From a bacterium (GTDB taxonomy: Bacteria; Armatimonadota; Abditibacteriia; Abditibacteriales; Abditibacteriaceae): a stretch of DNA of 64,000 nt. Made by a program: the position numbers and the translations under genes. The notes under the pieces were generated by a model that did no database searches, had not been told where the DNA came from, and saw only the letters and a program-made list of their open reading frames with translations. The stretch covers positions 62,001 to 126,000 of the forward strand of contig SDZD01000004.1 in assembly GCA_004172935.1 (NCBI GenBank), written 5' to 3'. Positions 1-8,080 of this stretch are shown here, in pieces (positions within the stretch are counted from its first letter, which is position 1; every line of letters begins with the position of its first letter).

Positions 1-2
1 CC

Positions 3-542
3 GATCCAGTCGATTTGATGGCGCATCTGCAAACCACGTTGGCACCCGACCTTGGCCCCGACCTGTATATCGCTATTTGTTTGGCCGCTTTCGATGCTCC
101 CACCAAAACCATCTCGTGGTGCAATGCGGGCCATATCCCGCCCTTGCTCGTGCCCGCCAACGGCGACGTGATAGAACTCGAAGCCACCTGTGCCCCGCTC
201 GGCCTGTGGCCCGAAATCGAGCCGCAATCCAAAAAGACTGCCTTCCATCCCGGCGATGCGCTTCTGATGGCCACCGACGGCCTCAGCGATGCCCTGTCAT
301 TTGGCGGCGAGGTCGATGGTGAGGCGCAGGTTCGTTTGCTCACTCCGCGCCTGGTCGGCGAGAACGCCATCAGCGCGCCCGAAGCTGCCCAGAAAATGGT
401 CGAACTCGCGGAAGCGGCCTTGGAAAACAACTCCTTCATCGCGCGCAACTTCACTATGGGCGAAGAACTCGGCGAACCCCACGCCTACATGGACGATGTT
501 GCCGTTTTAGTGGCCTATTTCCCCGCCGAAATCAAGGCTTAA
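3..542 (+). CDS. PP2C-type (SpoIIE/RsbU-class) protein phosphatase, C-terminal part
   Basis: This is the C-terminal part of a SpoIIE/RsbU-class serine/threonine phosphatase. The frame is open back to base 3, so the true start lies outside the window. Two family signatures are visible: NAGHIPPLL, and GDALLMATDGLSDA about 50 residues later, the second carrying the Asp that normally binds the catalytic Mn/Mg. Proteins of this class usually dephosphorylate anti-sigma-factor antagonists in partner-switching cascades, with an N-terminal sensor (GAF, PAS, HAMP or receiver) that cannot be seen here. No antagonist or RsbW-like kinase gene lies downstream, so the target is unknown. The next gene is 175 bp away and belongs to a separate iron-uptake operon. 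Confidence 0.85.
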   Translation, partial: DPVDLMAHLQTTLAPDLGPDLYIAICLAAFDAPTKTISWCNAGHIPPLLVPANGDVIELEATCAPLGLWPEIEPQSKKTAFHPGDALLMATDGLSDALSFGGEVDGEAQVRLLTPRLVGENAISAPEAAQKMVELAEAALENNSFIARNFTMGEELGEPHAYMDDVAVLVAYFPAEIKA

Positions 543-666
543 CGCCTCGTGAAGGATGGATCATAAGGCGATTATTTGCCGAAAACGCGAAGTGCAATGG
601 AATATTCCCAGACAAATATCCAGACAAACAGAACTTGCTATCGCGTTGAGAAGTCCGTAAATTCAT

Positions 667-704
667 ATATCCGACTGTAAAAATCGGATTAGTGAGTCGG
701 ATAT
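667..704. promoter_or_regulatory. Inverted-repeat operator candidate upstream of the feo operon
   Basis: Two perfect 10-base arms, ATATCCGACT (667-676) and AGTCGGATAT (695-704), are separated by 18 bases. The spacer holds a further half-site-like AATCGGATT (682-690), so the TCGGAT core occurs three times in 38 bp. The repeat ends 13 bp before the start codon of the first feo gene. That is where an iron-responsive repressor (Fur or DtxR/IdeR type) would act, but the sequence does not match the usual Fur or DtxR consensus that I know. It could also be a hairpin in the 5' leader. Confidence 0.45.
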
Positions 705-717
705 AGCGGATTATTCC

Positions 718-1011
718 ATGTTGAAATTCTTTGCGGCGCGTGCGGCCCGCCGCCAAGCCCACCACGACCATCAGGTCTCCTGTACGTCACTTTGTTGTGC
801 CCGTCCGGGTGCCCGTGTGTGCGTGACTGAAATCTGCGGCTGCGAGCTGGAAGCCGCCAAATTGCGCGATCTGGGGGTGCGCGAAGGCGCCGTTGTGTCG
901 CTCATGGCTCACGGCAATCCCGTCTTGGTGCGTGTTGATGGTGCCCGTATTGGCATCAGCGAATGTGCCGCCGAGAATGTGCAGTGCGAATACCTGCCCG
1001 ACGCGAAATGA
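718..1011 (+). CDS. feoA: FeoA-domain protein with a Cys/His-rich N-terminus
   Basis: The protein has 97 residues. The C-terminal 70 or so form an SH3-like FeoA domain, seen in ICGCELEAAKLRDLGVREG followed by a beta-rich tail with GxPVLVRVDGARIGI. FeoA proteins are small cytosolic partners of the FeoB ferrous-iron transporter. The first 30 residues are unusual: a basic, His-rich stretch (RRQAHHDHQ) and then SCTSLCC, which might bind metal. The start is the ATG at 718, directly after the inverted repeat. The stop overlaps the start of the second FeoA gene (ATGA), so the two are translationally coupled. Feo operons with two separate FeoA proteins are known. Confidence 0.88.
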   Translation: MLKFFAARAARRQAHHDHQVSCTSLCCARPGARVCVTEICGCELEAAKLRDLGVREGAVVSLMAHGNPVLVRVDGARIGISECAAENVQCEYLPDAK

Positions 1012-1238
1012 CTTTAGCCGACCTCAAAGTGGGAAACCGCGCCCGCATCGTTGAATTAGCTGGAGAAGACGAAACCGTCGAGCGACTGATGGAAATGGGC
1101 TTGACCGAAGGAACCGAGTTTTCTCTGGTACGCTTCGCACCCCTTGGCGACCCCCTCGAAATCAAAACACGCGGCTATCACCTCAGCCTCCGCAAAGCCG
1201 ACGCCGCCAACATCAAAGTCGAACCAATAAACGGATGA
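1008..1238 (+). CDS. feoA: FeoA-domain protein (second copy)
   Basis: This 76-residue protein is a bare FeoA domain with the typical core ERLMEMGLTEGTEFSLVRFAPLGDPLEI and the terminal LSLRKADAANIKV. The start chosen is the ATG at 1008, which overlaps the preceding stop as ATGA. A GTG at 963 in the same frame would add 15 residues inside the upstream gene and is not needed. It probably works with the first FeoA and with FeoB in Fe(II) uptake. Between this gene and feoB lies one unrelated secreted protein gene. Confidence 0.9.
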   Translation: MTLADLKVGNRARIVELAGEDETVERLMEMGLTEGTEFSLVRFAPLGDPLEIKTRGYHLSLRKADAANIKVEPING

Positions 1239-1270
1239 AGCAAAGGCTCGCCCTTTTTGTCAAATAAATC

Positions 1271-1918
1271 ATGCGAGCTTTTCACCTTCTTTGCGCTTTT
1301 GTTTGTTGCTGCATCGGCTTCTGTGTGCCGCTGCAAGCCCAGACAACCCCTAAGCCCCCTCAGGCTACCGAACCGCTCCCTGAAAAAGACGGACTCAAAG
1401 TCTCTGTATCAGCACCTTACAAGAGGAACGAGAGGCGACTTGCTATTCAGGCTGACAATCCCCACATCAATGTCCTGCTGCAAAACACCTCATCGAAGCC
1501 TATAAATATCTTTGAAGCGTGGAACTCATGGGGAGCAACTAACCTGAGCATAGAAGTCACGAAGATTGATGGCAAAGCTCTCGATACCCCTCTAATTCTC
1601 TCCAGAGGACGAATGATGTGGCTTGAGAATTATCCCTCCACCGAAACGATAGGGCCGGGCGAGACTCTTGTGCGCGAAGTTCTCCTTTATATCCCGCCTA
1701 AAATTCTGAATCCTACCGCCCCAGAGTCAGCTGTTTTTCCTCCGGGTTCGCTCTATTTCGAGTTTCCATTCCCGCCCAGAGGAGAACGGCGCCAAATCAC
1801 GTTGCGAACTGTTTTCTATGTCCACGAAGAGAATTTTCGTTTTCAAGGCGGCAAGCTCAATGTCTGGACAGGGAAAATTGCATCCCCTCCGTTGGATTAT
1901 CAAGTTTCCTGGAAGTAA
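1271..1918 (+). CDS. Secreted protein of unknown function inside the feo operon
   Basis: I do not recognise this 215-residue protein. It has a signal peptide (MRAFHLLCAFVCCCIGFCVPLQA, cleaved near AQTT), then a Pro-rich linker (about 25-45) and one beta-rich domain. Segments such as INVLLQNTSSKPINIFEAWNSWG and GETLVREVLLYIPP resemble the immunoglobulin-like or intracellular-proteinase-inhibitor-like beta sandwiches of periplasmic proteins. It begins 32 bp after the second FeoA gene and ends about 100 bp before feoB on the same strand. Its base composition is plainer and lower in GC than that of feoB, so it may be a later insertion. Any role in iron uptake is only guilt by association. Confidence 0.7.
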   Translation: MRAFHLLCAFVCCCIGFCVPLQAQTTPKPPQATEPLPEKDGLKVSVSAPYKRNERRLAIQADNPHINVLLQNTSSKPINIFEAWNSWGATNLSIEVTKIDGKALDTPLILSRGRMMWLENYPSTETIGPGETLVREVLLYIPPKILNPTAPESAVFPPGSLYFEFPFPPRGERRQITLRTVFYVHEENFRFQGGKLNVWTGKIASPPLDYQVSWK

Positions 1919-2020
1919 TCCCCAATAGATATTCCCCCTCCCCCGAACGTTGAAAGTGTGTGAAGCGAAAAGTAGGGACGCCTTTCGCCTCGAACCGTTT
2001 TTCAATAGTCCCAAGTTTTC

Positions 2021-4147
2021 ATGGCTACTTCTGTTTCCGCTCCTTCTCGCCCTCGAACTATCGCGCTCGTTGGCAACCCCAATGCGGGTAAGACCACGCT
2101 GTTCAACGCGCTCACCGGGTTACGCCAGAAAGTGGGCAACTATCCCGGCGTCACGGTCGAAAAGAAGGAAGGCCGCGCCAAATTAAGCGGCGAACACGAA
2201 GTCGTTATCCTCGACCTCCCCGGCACCTATTCGCTTGCCCCCAAATCGCCCGATGAAGAAGTCGCCCGCGATGTCTTGCTTGGCCTTCGCCCCGATACCC
2301 CCACTCCCGACGCCGTTTTAGTCGTCGTCGATGCTTCCAACCTGGAGCGCAACCTCTATCTCGCCACTCAGGTTCTCGAACTCGGTTTGCCATGCGTCGT
2401 GGCGCTGAACATGATCGACGTTGCCCGCGCTGCGGGCCGCGAAGTCGATGCCAAACAACTCAGCGAAGACTTGGGCTGTCCCGTCGTGTCCATCATCGCT
2501 AACAAGGGCGAAAACTTGGATGGACTGAAATCGGCCCTGTCCGGCGAAATCCCCGTTCCCAACCCGCCCGTTCTCGAACTGGCGCCCGCTCTCACCGAGG
2601 CCCGCGACCGTTTGACCGCAGCGCTCTCCAATATCCCCACCGAGCGCACCAGCGGGCCGCGTGGCGTCGCTTTGCGCCTCCTGTGCGGCAACGCCCCCAT
2701 CGAGCGGGTACGCGAGCGTTTTGGCGCCCCTGCCGCCGACTTACTTGAACAGTTGCGTGCATCGGGAATCAAACCCGCGCAAGAAACAGCCCCGCGCTAT
2801 CGCGCTTTGGGCGCAGTCGTGCTGCGCGCCACCAAAGAAGACAACTCCAACAACAAAACGCTCACCGATAAGTTCGATGCCATCCTGACCCACCGCATCT
2901 GGGGCATCGTAATTTTCGCTCTTATCGTTCTGCTCGTCTTTCAATCCATTTACTCGTTCGCCAACCTGCCGATGGCATGGATTGAAGGGCTGCAAGGATG
3001 GGCGCAGGGCTTCTTGAGCGATCATATGCCCGAAGGCCCGCTCCGCGATTTGATGGTCGATGGTGTTATCGCGGGTGTCGGCGGCGTTATCGTCTTCTTG
3101 CCGCAAATCCTCATCCTCTTCTTCTTCATCGGCATTCTCGAAGATTCGGGCTATATGGCGCGCGCTGCCTTCATCATGGATAAAACCATGAGCCGCGTTG
3201 GGCTTCATGGCCGCGCCTTCATTCCGCTCCTCTCCTCGTTCGCCTGTGCTATTCCCGGTGTCATGGCCGCGCGCACCATCTCCTCGCGCCGCGACCGCAT
3301 GACGACCATCCTCATCGCTCCCCTGATGAGTTGCTCGGCTCGTCTCCCGGTCTACACGCTGATGATCGGCACCTTCATCCCCGAAGTCAAAATCGGCGGA
3401 TTCATCTCGTCGCGTGCCCTCACCATGTTCAGCTGCTACGTGCTGGGTGTCGCGGTCGCGATGGCAGCGGCGTGGGTCTTCAAAAAGACGCTGTTCCAGG
3501 GGCCACCTCCGGCGCTGATGCTCGAACTACCGCCCTATAAAATGCCCGCCCCCCGCAACGTCATCGTGACTATGTGGGACCGAGGCAGCGAGTTTCTCAA
3601 GCGCGCCGGAACCACTATTTTCGCCCTTTCTATCATCTTGTGGTTCGCGCTCAACTACCCCAAGCCCTCAACTCAAGTTCTGGATGCGCTACCCAATGAC
3701 GAGGCTCGTACGGCGCTCATCGCTCAACATTCGGTGGCTGGACGTGTTGGACATGCCATCGAACCGCTGATTGCCCCCATCGGATTCAACTGGAAGGTTG
3801 GCATTGGCCTCATCGGTGCTATGGCCGCTCGCGAAGTCTTCGTCTCGACAATGGGCACCGTTTACAGCGTGGGCGGCGATGTTGACGAAGAATCGAAACC
3901 ACTTCGTCAACAACTGCACGAAGATCACTGGCCCGATGGGCGTCCTGTTTGGACGCCTCTCACTGCGGTTTCGCTGCTGGTCTACTTCGTGATTGCTATG
4001 CAATGCATCTCGACACTCGCTGTCGTGAAGCGTGAAACCGGCGGTTGGGGTTGGCCGTTGTTTATGCAGGTCTACATGACGGGGTTGGCATGGCTGGCCT
4101 CATTCATCGTCTACCAAGGTGGACGCGCGCTAGGGTGGGGAGGTTAA
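2021..4147 (+). CDS. feoB: Ferrous iron transport protein B
   Basis: This is FeoB (708 residues), the inner-membrane Fe(II) transporter. The N-terminal G domain shows G1 GNPNAGKTT (18-26), switch II DLPGTYSL (65-72) and G4 NMID, followed by a helical GDI-like spacer to about residue 275. The rest is the membrane part with two gate regions. The first holds EDSGYMARAAFIMDKTMSRVGLHG, SSFACAIPGVMAARTI and MSCSARLPVY. The second holds FKVGIG-like NWKVGIGLIGAMAAREVFVSTMG. The length fits the family. It follows two feoA genes and is followed two bases after its stop by a small Cys-rich protein, the usual feo arrangement. Confidence 0.97.
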   Translation: MATSVSAPSRPRTIALVGNPNAGKTTLFNALTGLRQKVGNYPGVTVEKKEGRAKLSGEHEVVILDLPGTYSLAPKSPDEEVARDVLLGLRPDTPTPDAVLVVVDASNLERNLYLATQVLELGLPCVVALNMIDVARAAGREVDAKQLSEDLGCPVVSIIANKGENLDGLKSALSGEIPVPNPPVLELAPALTEARDRLTAALSNIPTERTSGPRGVALRLLCGNAPIERVRERFGAPAADLLEQLRASGIKPAQETAPRYRALGAVVLRATKEDNSNNKTLTDKFDAILTHRIWGIVIFALIVLLVFQSIYSFANLPMAWIEGLQGWAQGFLSDHMPEGPLRDLMVDGVIAGVGGVIVFLPQILILFFFIGILEDSGYMARAAFIMDKTMSRVGLHGRAFIPLLSSFACAIPGVMAARTISSRRDRMTTILIAPLMSCSARLPVYTLMIGTFIPEVKIGGFISSRALTMFSCYVLGVAVAMAAAWVFKKTLFQGPPPALMLELPPYKMPAPRNVIVTMWDRGSEFLKRAGTTIFALSIILWFALNYPKPSTQVLDALPNDEARTALIAQHSVAGRVGHAIEPLIAPIGFNWKVGIGLIGAMAAREVFVSTMGTVYSVGGDVDEESKPLRQQLHEDHWPDGRPVWTPLTAVSLLVYFVIAMQCISTLAVVKRETGGWGWPLFMQVYMTGLAWLASFIVYQGGRALGWGG

Positions 4148-4149
4148 AA

Positions 4150-4347
4150 ATGACTGGACAAGATTACGCCGTTTTCTTCATCGCCGCTTGTGCGGCGGCT
4201 TATCTGATTCGCCACTGGACGGTTACCGCCAAAAGCGGCGGCGGCTGTGGCAAATGCTCCGGCGGTGCCAACTGCGCCTCCAAATCTAAAGCCGCCGAAC
4301 CGCAGCTCGTTCAAATCGACCTCGGCGGCAGCTGGAAACCCAACTAA
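4150..4347 (+). CDS. FeoB-associated Cys-rich membrane protein
   Basis: This 65-residue protein has one N-terminal membrane helix (DYAVFFIAACAAAYLIRHW, about 5-23), a short Gly-rich segment with CGKCSGGANC (about 33-42), and a polar tail. The layout matches the FeoB-associated Cys-rich membrane proteins that follow feoB in many bacteria and fill the place of FeoC. The CxxC plus Cys cluster could bind iron or an Fe-S centre. The start is the ATG at 4150, two bases after the feoB stop; longer versions of the frame reach back into feoB and are not supported. Confidence 0.85.
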   Translation: MTGQDYAVFFIAACAAAYLIRHWTVTAKSGGGCGKCSGGANCASKSKAAEPQLVQIDLGGSWKPN

Positions 4348-4445
4348 ACGCGCTCGGCTTCCTTCCCCAACTCAAGGAATTAAACAACTAGGTCGTTCTG
4401 GCACTGAACTCGATAGTCTCACTTTGAGAATTTGCCCAGACCCTC

Positions 4446-5108
4446 ATGAGACGACCTATTGCCGCTCGTAACGCGACGTGGGCGCACACCACTGCCAAAA
4501 CCCTCGCTGGTTGGGGTGTCGCTCCGAATACCGTGTCCATCGCCAGCGTCGTTTTCGCACTGGGGGCATTGGTTTGTCTGGCTGGTGCTGGACGAGTTGA
4601 GGCTCAATGGCCCGCATTCTGGCTATTCCTCGGCGCCGCGCTCTGCGTGCAACTCCGGTTGCTCTGTAATCTCTTCGATGGCATGATAGCGGTCGAGTTC
4701 AAGCGCGCCTCCAAACTCGGCCCCATTTTCAACGACTTCCCCGACCGTCCAGCCGACCTCTTTATTCTCGTCGGTTGTGGTTTGGCTGGTGGACCGACTT
4801 GGTTGCCCACCCTCGGTTGGGCGGCGGGGGCATTGGCTCTTCTCACCGCTTACGTGCGCCTTCTGGGGGTCTCGGTCGGTGCCAACGAGCATTTCGCCGG
4901 GCCACTCGCCAAACAGCAGCGCATGGCACTCGTGACTATCGCTTCTACTGTGGCCGCAGTCGAAACCATGTTCGGCTGGCAGCACTATGCGATGACTGTC
5001 GCACTCATTGTTATCGTGGTCGGTTGCATCATCACCGTTGCCCACCGTTTAAAACTCATCGGCGCCGATTTATCGGGCACGCCAACCGCTGGAACTGAGG
5101 CCGAATGA
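4446..5108 (+). CDS. CDP-alcohol phosphatidyltransferase family membrane protein (variant motif)
   Basis: This 220-residue membrane protein belongs to the CDP-alcohol phosphatidyltransferase superfamily, which joins a CDP-activated lipid to a small alcohol. The normal motif is DxxDGxxAR...GxxxDxxxD. Here the matching stretch (75-100) begins NLFDGMIAVE and ends GPIFNDFPD, so the first and third Asp are Asn (75, 96), Arg is Val (83), and Asp78 and Asp100 are kept. I recall similar NL(L/F)DG...N(D/E)xPD variants in the YnbA/YnjF-like branch. It starts a three-gene run whose next start overlaps its stop (ATGA). The partners (acyltransferase, cytidylyltransferase) make the CDP-lipid substrate, so a dedicated lipid pathway is likely. 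The alcohol acceptor is unknown. Confidence 0.85.
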   Translation: MRRPIAARNATWAHTTAKTLAGWGVAPNTVSIASVVFALGALVCLAGAGRVEAQWPAFWLFLGAALCVQLRLLCNLFDGMIAVEFKRASKLGPIFNDFPDRPADLFILVGCGLAGGPTWLPTLGWAAGALALLTAYVRLLGVSVGANEHFAGPLAKQQRMALVTIASTVAAVETMFGWQHYAMTVALIVIVVGCIITVAHRLKLIGADLSGTPTAGTEAE

Positions 5109-5728
5109 ACGCGCAGCGCTTGGCCGATTTACTGGCGATTTTGGCGAGGCTTTTCTGTGGCGCTACCCTCCGCGTTGCCGAGGATGCCGCCCCCGTCGAG
5201 AACGTGCAGCGGGTTTATATCCCCAACCACTCCAGCCATCTCGACTTTGTGGTGCTTTGGTCGGCATTGCCACGCCGATTGCGCCGCGTCACTCGCCCTG
5301 TCGCTGCCCGCGACTACTGGCAGAAAACCGCGCTGCGCCGCTTTCTCAGTGTCCACGTCTACCGCGCCATCCTTATTGAGCGCGAACATGTTTCGGTACA
5401 TTCCAACCCCATCGAACAGATAATGGTCGAGATGGGGGACGACTCGCTCATCCTCTTTCCCGAAGGCACCCGTGGTAGTGGCGACGAAATCGGCGCCTTC
5501 AAAAGCGGTGTCTATCATCTCGCGCATCGCAAACCCGACCTTCAATACGTGCCTGTTTATATAGAAAACCTCAATCGCGTTTTGCCCAAAGGCGAAATAT
5601 TGCCGCTGCCCCTGCTGTGCAGCATAACCCTCGGCCCACCACTTCAACTCGAAGAAGGCGAAAGCAAAGCCGCTTTTCTAACCCGACTGCGCGATGCCGT
5701 TGTCGCCCTCAAGGAGAACACTGAATGA
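5105..5728 (+). CDS. 1-acyl-sn-glycerol-3-phosphate acyltransferase (PlsC-like)
   Basis: This 207-residue acyltransferase carries the HX4D catalytic motif in IPNHSSHLDFVVLW (about 36-49) and the acceptor-binding block LFPEGTRGSGDEIGAFKSGVYHLA (about 117-140). This family adds a second acyl chain to lysophosphatidic acid to give phosphatidic acid, the substrate of the CdsA-like enzyme encoded next. The protein is compact and lacks a clear N-terminal membrane helix. Both ends overlap their neighbours by ATGA junctions, so the three proteins are probably made in fixed ratio. Confidence 0.9.
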   Translation: MNAQRLADLLAILARLFCGATLRVAEDAAPVENVQRVYIPNHSSHLDFVVLWSALPRRLRRVTRPVAARDYWQKTALRRFLSVHVYRAILIEREHVSVHSNPIEQIMVEMGDDSLILFPEGTRGSGDEIGAFKSGVYHLAHRKPDLQYVPVYIENLNRVLPKGEILPLPLLCSITLGPPLQLEEGESKAAFLTRLRDAVVALKENTE

Positions 5729-6669
5729 CGCTCGGCATTGCCCGCGAAACGGGACTTCTACTTGGGGGCGTCGTTGGGGTTTTAGTAGTCGCCACCGTCG
5801 TTTCGTCCATTCTCCGCGCCCGCTTCGGCCCCACGCCGGTAATTGTAAACCTGCGCCAACGCACCTGGACATGGTGGGCGATGAGCGTCGTCTTTGCGCT
5901 TGCTTCCCTGCTCGGAACAACGGGCGCAACCGTTCTGTTCGCCCTCATTTCTTTTGGCGCCCTGCGTGAGTTTATAACCCTCACTCCCACGCGCCGTGCC
6001 GACCATCGCGCCCTGTTCTGGGTTTTCTTCGTGCTGACACCGCTGCACTATTTTTTCGTCGGGACTGGTAACTATGGGATGTTCTCTATCCTCATTCCGG
6101 TCTACGTCTTCCTCTATTTACCCACGCGCATGGTCTTCAGCGGCGATACGACCTGTTTCCTTGAGCGTGCCGCCAAAATGCAATGGGGCCTCATGATCTG
6201 CGTCTACTGTCTTTCGCACTCGGTCGCAGTCCTCATGCTCCGCATCCCCGGCTACGAAGGGCGTAACATGGCGCTTCTGCTCTGGTTCGTCATCGTCACC
6301 CAACTCAACGATGTTTTGCAATACACATGGGGCAAAATAATGGGACGCCATAAAATCGCTCCTCTCGTCAGCCCCAACAAAACATGGGAGGGGTTTCTGG
6401 GGGGCACCATTTGCGCGACTCTCATTGGAACTGCGTTGTGGTGGGCGACTCCCTACCTTTGGTGGCAAGCGGGCATCATGGCGCTGGGAATAACTCTGCT
6501 CGGCTTCGTTGGCGGACTCACCATGTCAGCCATCAAACGCGACCGAGGCGTAAAAGATTTCGGCCAGGTGCTTCAAGGGCACGGTGGCTTCCTCGACCGA
6601 GTCGATTCCCTGTGCTTCGCCGCCCCCATTTTCTTTCACGTCACCCGCTACTTCTGGGCGCAACTTTGA
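5725..6669 (+). CDS. Phosphatidate cytidylyltransferase (CdsA family)
   Basis: This is a polytopic membrane protein of 314 residues with the CdsA signatures SPNKTWEGFLGG (about 213-224) and, near the C-terminus, KRDRGVKDFGQVLQGHGGFLDRVDSL with the metal-binding Asp residues. The reaction is CTP plus phosphatidic acid to CDP-diacylglycerol. Together with the preceding CDP-alcohol transferase and PlsC-like acyltransferase it forms a self-contained lipid module resembling ynbAB of enterobacteria. A housekeeping CdsA probably exists elsewhere, so the role may be specialised. The start overlaps the previous stop (ATGA at 5725). Confidence 0.92.
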   Translation: MTLGIARETGLLLGGVVGVLVVATVVSSILRARFGPTPVIVNLRQRTWTWWAMSVVFALASLLGTTGATVLFALISFGALREFITLTPTRRADHRALFWVFFVLTPLHYFFVGTGNYGMFSILIPVYVFLYLPTRMVFSGDTTCFLERAAKMQWGLMICVYCLSHSVAVLMLRIPGYEGRNMALLLWFVIVTQLNDVLQYTWGKIMGRHKIAPLVSPNKTWEGFLGGTICATLIGTALWWATPYLWWQAGIMALGITLLGFVGGLTMSAIKRDRGVKDFGQVLQGHGGFLDRVDSLCFAAPIFFHVTRYFWAQL

Positions 6670-6768
6670 AACGATGAATCCACCTCTTAGGGGACATGTA
6701 AGGCGTAACCTTATACGTCTGGAAAAGATGACAGGAAATGGTTAATAAGATGCGTTCTGAGCGTGCCG

Positions 6769-7059
6769 ATGCTATCTCCTTCCCTCGATGAGCCACATGA
6801 GGATGTGCCCGAACCTGCTCCGTACAATCCATACTTTCTGTGGCGCACATTCTTCTGCGCAGTCGGCATTTTAATAGGAATTTTTGTGATGGCTCAGGGA
6901 CTGAGCCTGTATACGTGTTCTCAAGACGAGCCAACTCCTAACTACGCGCATACATCTGCGACTGTCGCTGCCGCCGTTCAATACTCCATCTATGGCGTTT
7001 TCATCCTCTCGGCCAGCATATGGGGTTGGAGGCAACGCTTCGCGACTTCTCCGCTTTAA
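6769..7059 (+). CDS. Small two-helix membrane protein, unknown
   Basis: I do not recognise this protein. From the ATG at 6769 it has 96 residues: an acidic, Pro-rich N-terminus, a first membrane helix (about 29-46, TFFCAVGILIGIFVMAQGL), a polar loop with one Cys, and a second helix (about 67-85, AVQYSIYGVFILSASIWGW), then a basic end. A GTG at 6763 would add two residues. It is alone between the lipid module and a glycosyltransferase gene, with no strong ribosome binding site. It is kept because the hydrophobic pattern is coherent and no larger gene overlaps it. Confidence 0.5.
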   Translation: MLSPSLDEPHEDVPEPAPYNPYFLWRTFFCAVGILIGIFVMAQGLSLYTCSQDEPTPNYAHTSATVAAAVQYSIYGVFILSASIWGWRQRFATSPL

Positions 7060-7128
7060 CCCACGGTCTACAGAATCATTCAAAATGCCTCTGCTCTGAA
7101 GTCGGCTAATCTGGTTTCACTTGGAGGT

Positions 7129-7995
7129 GTGCTGTCCATCCTCATCGTTTCGTGGAACACGCGCGATCTGTTGCGTGCTTGTCTCACCTCGCTTCAAAAC
7201 CATCTCGGCGAGGTTGAACACGAAATCATCGTCGTCGATTGCGCCTCCGCCGACGAATCGGCTACGATGGTGGCGACTGAGTTCTCCTCTGTAAATCTCA
7301 TCGCTTCCTCCGAAAACCTGGGCTTTGCACGCGGCAACAACCTCGCGTTTTCCCATTCGAAGGGCGAGTGGGTTTGGCTCCTCAACCCCGATACCGAAAT
7401 CTTCGAGAACGCTGCTCAAACACTCATAGCCTTTCTCGAAGCCCGTCCGCGCACTGGAGGCGTTGCCTCGGCCCTCGTAGACGCGCGTGACGGCCATTTT
7501 CAACGCTCCTGCCGCACCTTCCCCACTCCTGCCGCGCTTTGGTGCGAGGCAAGTGGGTTGGCCCGTTTTTTCCCGCGCTCCAAGCGTTTCGGTTTCTACA
7601 AAATGGGTTGGTTCTCCTACTGCACCCCGCGACAGGTTGAACAACCGATGGCATCCAGTTTTCTGCTGCGCCGCGAGGCCATCAACTCCATCGGCGAAAT
7701 TTTCGATGAGCGCTTCCCCATCTACTTCAACGATGTCGATTTGTGCTGGCGTCTGGTCGAGAATAATTGGCAAATCTGGTATGAACCCTCTGCCAAGGTG
7801 TTGCATTGGGGCGGAGCCTCCACCAAACAGCGCCGCGCCGAAATGATCGCCGAATCGCACGCCTCGCTCGAAGCCTTCTATCAAAAATGGTATCGTGGCC
7901 GAATCTCGCCGTTTCTCTATATCGCTACTATCGCCTTGGTACGATTCACTGGCTGGGTGCGAGTTACCAGAGCCAGCCAAAAAGCGACCACATAA
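7129..7995 (+). CDS. Family 2 glycosyltransferase (rhamnosyltransferase-like)
   Basis: This is a 288-residue GT-A fold glycosyltransferase of family GT2. Motifs: LSILIVSWNTRDLL at the N-terminus, VVDCASADES, SENLGFARGNNLAF, LLNPDTEI (the metal-binding DXD-like position) and, later, NDVDLCWRLVENNW with the catalytic-base acidic residues. The pattern matches WbbL-like rhamnosyltransferases that work on cell-surface polysaccharides. The GTG start at 7129 gives the usual N-terminus, but GGAGG at 7123-7127 lies only one base upstream, so initiation may be imperfectly placed. The gene ends inside a strong hairpin terminator. Confidence 0.9.
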   Translation: MLSILIVSWNTRDLLRACLTSLQNHLGEVEHEIIVVDCASADESATMVATEFSSVNLIASSENLGFARGNNLAFSHSKGEWVWLLNPDTEIFENAAQTLIAFLEARPRTGGVASALVDARDGHFQRSCRTFPTPAALWCEASGLARFFPRSKRFGFYKMGWFSYCTPRQVEQPMASSFLLRREAINSIGEIFDERFPIYFNDVDLCWRLVENNWQIWYEPSAKVLHWGGASTKQRRAEMIAESHASLEAFYQKWYRGRISPFLYIATIALVRFTGWVRVTRASQKATT

Positions 7996-8034
7996 CAGAA
8001 GAGCCGCAAGCATTTCGCTTGCGGCTCTTCTGTT
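7994..8034. terminator. Perfect 18-bp hairpin terminator
   Basis: The arms 7994-8011 and 8017-8034 are perfect reverse complements (AACAGAAGAGCCGCAAGC and its complement) around a 5-base loop. The hairpin overlaps the stop codon of the glycosyltransferase gene and lies between convergent genes, so it probably stops transcription in both directions. The U-run is weak on both sides. Confidence 0.85.
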
Positions 8035-8080
8035 AATTCCCAATCTCGGTGAGGATGTCTGTGAGATTGCGAGCTATGAC

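Noticed and set aside
532-771. 79-residue minus-strand reading frame across the feo upstream region
   Set aside because: It overlaps the operator-like repeat and the feoA start, has no ribosome binding site and no family features.
2205-4003. Several long minus-strand frames opposite feoB
   Set aside because: They are mirror frames of a GC-rich gene, without starts in context or recognisable domains.
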